Of a DNA stretch of 64,000 bases, positions 62,758 to 64,000 are shown one piece after another. A program made the translations under genes and the position numbers. The notes below the pieces were generated by a model. It ran no database searches. It was given only the letters and a program-made list of their open reading frames with translations, and was not told the DNA's origin. The stretch spans positions 124,001 to 188,000 of the forward strand of contig WSYJ01000151.1 in NCBI GenBank assembly GCA_020186115.1, in the 5' to 3' direction. Source of the DNA: Histomonas meleagridis (Eukaryota; Parabasalia; Tritrichomonadida; Dientamoebidae). The stretch's first letter is position 1; the number at the start of each line of letters is the position of its first letter.

Positions 62758-63723
62758 ATGAACCAGTTTTTTCGTCATATTGCTTTTGACCAAAGAATCG
62801 AGCAGGTAGGTGTAACAACTTCCAACGGATTTATGATATTTGAGTGTGCTTCATCAGTTGTTCTGTATGAAGCTAAATTTCCTGATGGTGGTGCTGATCA
62901 AATTTCACTTTTAAGTGATTCTAATGTTGTTGTTGTTTCTGGCGATGATTCACCTGATGGTTTTACTAGAAGCACTGTTGTTCTTTGGGATCGAAACATT
63001 GATAAAGTCATGCGATTATTTGATGTTGAAACGCCAGTTCTTGGTCTCGTTCTTCGAGCTGATGCTCTTGTAGTTGTTCATGGCGCAACCATTACCTTTT
63101 ACAATACATGTGATTTTACCCGTTATTGTGTTGTTAATAACCCCACCAATTCCATGAATTGTTTTTCTTTGGTTCAATCCATTGCAGCCAATCTTGTATC
63201 TTATCCATCTGATGACGGGAATCATATTAATTTATGTGATTATCATGATCCCGAATATGTCTTAGGAACAATCAGTATTTCTACCTCTCGTGTTGTGTGT
63301 GTTGAATTTTCACGACAAGGCGAACTTATTGCTATTGTTGTTGATGAAGGTAAAACCATTCTTCTTTATACATTAACACCACGAATTGAACTCATTGCAA
63401 CATACCATCGAGGATTTCGTTCTACTGAAGTCACTGGGATAACATTTGACAACTTATCTAATTACTTTTTGCTTACATCTAAACGAGGTACTTTGCATGT
63501 GTTCGCCGTGCCACCTGCAAATCAGCCTCCTGCACCGAACGTAACGCGCAAATCAAGTTTTACATTCGAGCTGCCTAAGAATAGCGAAATCCAGTGCCAA
63601 TTCGATATTGCGGGTTATTTGATAATCGGAATGACTTTGAATGGCGTCTTGAAGCAGATGAGATTAGATATCGAAAGAAAGGCAATTTTGCCTGTGTCAG
63701 AAAAGCAAATTGACATTTCTTAG
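62758..63723 (+). CDS. ATG18: PROPPIN (Atg18/WIPI-like beta-propeller)
   Basis: The 321-residue product starts MNQFFRHIAFDQRIEQV and fits a seven-bladed propeller of PROPPIN length. Blade landmarks are GFMIFECASSVVLYEAKF, STVVLWDRNIDKVMRLFD and VVCVEFSRQGELIAIVVDEG. The key stretch STEVTGITFDNLSNYFLLTS, then KRGTLHVF, matches the PROPPIN blade ...I..++F...S..LA.TS..GT+HIF. The phosphoinositide-binding FRRG motif just before it appears as YHRG (216-219), partly degraded. PROPPINs bind PtdIns3P at autophagosomes and endosomes. Closest to WIPI3/4 by length. Lipid affinity may be reduced. Confidence 0.8.
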   Translation: MNQFFRHIAFDQRIEQVGVTTSNGFMIFECASSVVLYEAKFPDGGADQISLLSDSNVVVVSGDDSPDGFTRSTVVLWDRNIDKVMRLFDVETPVLGLVLRADALVVVHGATITFYNTCDFTRYCVVNNPTNSMNCFSLVQSIAANLVSYPSDDGNHINLCDYHDPEYVLGTISISTSRVVCVEFSRQGELIAIVVDEGKTILLYTLTPRIELIATYHRGFRSTEVTGITFDNLSNYFLLTSKRGTLHVFAVPPANQPPAPNVTRKSSFTFELPKNSEIQCQFDIAGYLIIGMTLNGVLKQMRLDIERKAILPVSEKQIDIS

Positions 63724-64000
63724 TGTCTTTAGTTTGATTGTTAGTAATGACTGAAATTAAAGAATATATTTTTAAACATTTGTTTTTATATGTGTTCGCT
63801 TATCCGTTACTTATTTCAGAATTAATTTTCATTATTTTTTTCTTTCTTTGTAAAATAAAACACTAAAAATTTAATTGAAATACAATATGTATTTGCATAT
63901 GATTTGGTGTTGTTTGAAGTTACAAAATACTTCGTTAGATAAATCAAATGTTGCAGTATAAACTGAATACCAATTTTTGACTCAAATTTGCAATCGAGCT
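63724..64000. other. End of window, no gene seen
   Basis: AT-rich sequence after the PROPPIN stop. No coding frame or RNA gene was recognised. Confidence 0.4.

Overview
The window looks like nuclear DNA of a parabasalid protist, most likely a trichomonad of the Tritrichomonas kind (inference). The genome is AT-rich, and nearly all genes are single open frames with very short intergenic gaps. The gene families fit: a BspA-type leucine-rich-repeat surface protein, DUF3447/ankyrin proteins, a Pmp-like beta-helix surface protein, R2R3-Myb, and a Tc1/mariner element. Initiator-like TCA motifs lie a few bases upstream of several ATGs.

Layout. 1-6.2 kb: the 5' part of a TAF5-like gene (running off the left edge), a decayed BspA fragment, a YPGQP-repeat protein, a Vps33-like Sec1/Munc18 protein and a tRNA-Arg(CCU). 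6.5-25.1 kb: a very large inverted repeat. Each arm carries an ASCC3/Slh1-like tandem-cassette helicase followed by a CAP-domain membrane protein. The 3 kb spacer holds a broken Tc1/mariner element and an intact Rab GTPase. 25.3-31 kb: a head-to-head TAF4-like/TAF5-like pair and a 983-residue BspA-type LRR surface protein. 31.5-34.5 kb: an ankyrin locus and relics. 34.6-51.8 kb: a housekeeping block with PRP5/DDX46, a C2 protein, a chromo-shadow protein, a broken DUF3447 gene, a Myb factor, SGT1, a degenerate TBC protein, a PIG-O-like transferase, a UBL4-Sel1 giant, a helical-repeat protein and a TBC1D15-like RabGAP. 52.4-62 kb: two more ankyrin loci flanking a coiled-coil protein and a Pmp-like surface protein. 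62.7-63.7 kb: a PROPPIN.

The most unusual signal is in the three ankyrin loci. Ankyrin coding blocks of 29 codons, kept free of stops even in strongly diverged copies, alternate with spacers of almost constant length. After the conserved Asn-Ala-Lys the spacer is 83 nt in nearly every unit, which is not a multiple of three. Read straight through, the protein leaves frame and terminates. The same offset recurs in all three loci. This suggests removal or bypass of the spacers at the RNA level, but no GT...AG boundaries are conserved.

Second, the two arms of the inverted repeat carry many frameshifts, almost all one-base length changes in homopolymers. At each compared site in the helicase body one arm keeps the frame where the other loses it. 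Single-copy genes nearby are intact. This fits either unpolished sequence in a repeat or a young decaying duplication.

Functionally, several genes group by process: transcription initiation (two TAF5-like, one TAF4-like, Myb), splicing (PRP5), endosome/autophagy traffic (Vps33, Rab, two TBC proteins, PROPPIN), chaperone work (SGT1), GPI synthesis (PIG-O) and host-facing surface proteins (BspA, CAP, Pmp-like). I see no operon-like arrangement. Several pairs are divergent with about 60 bp between starts, or convergent with gaps as small as 7 bp.
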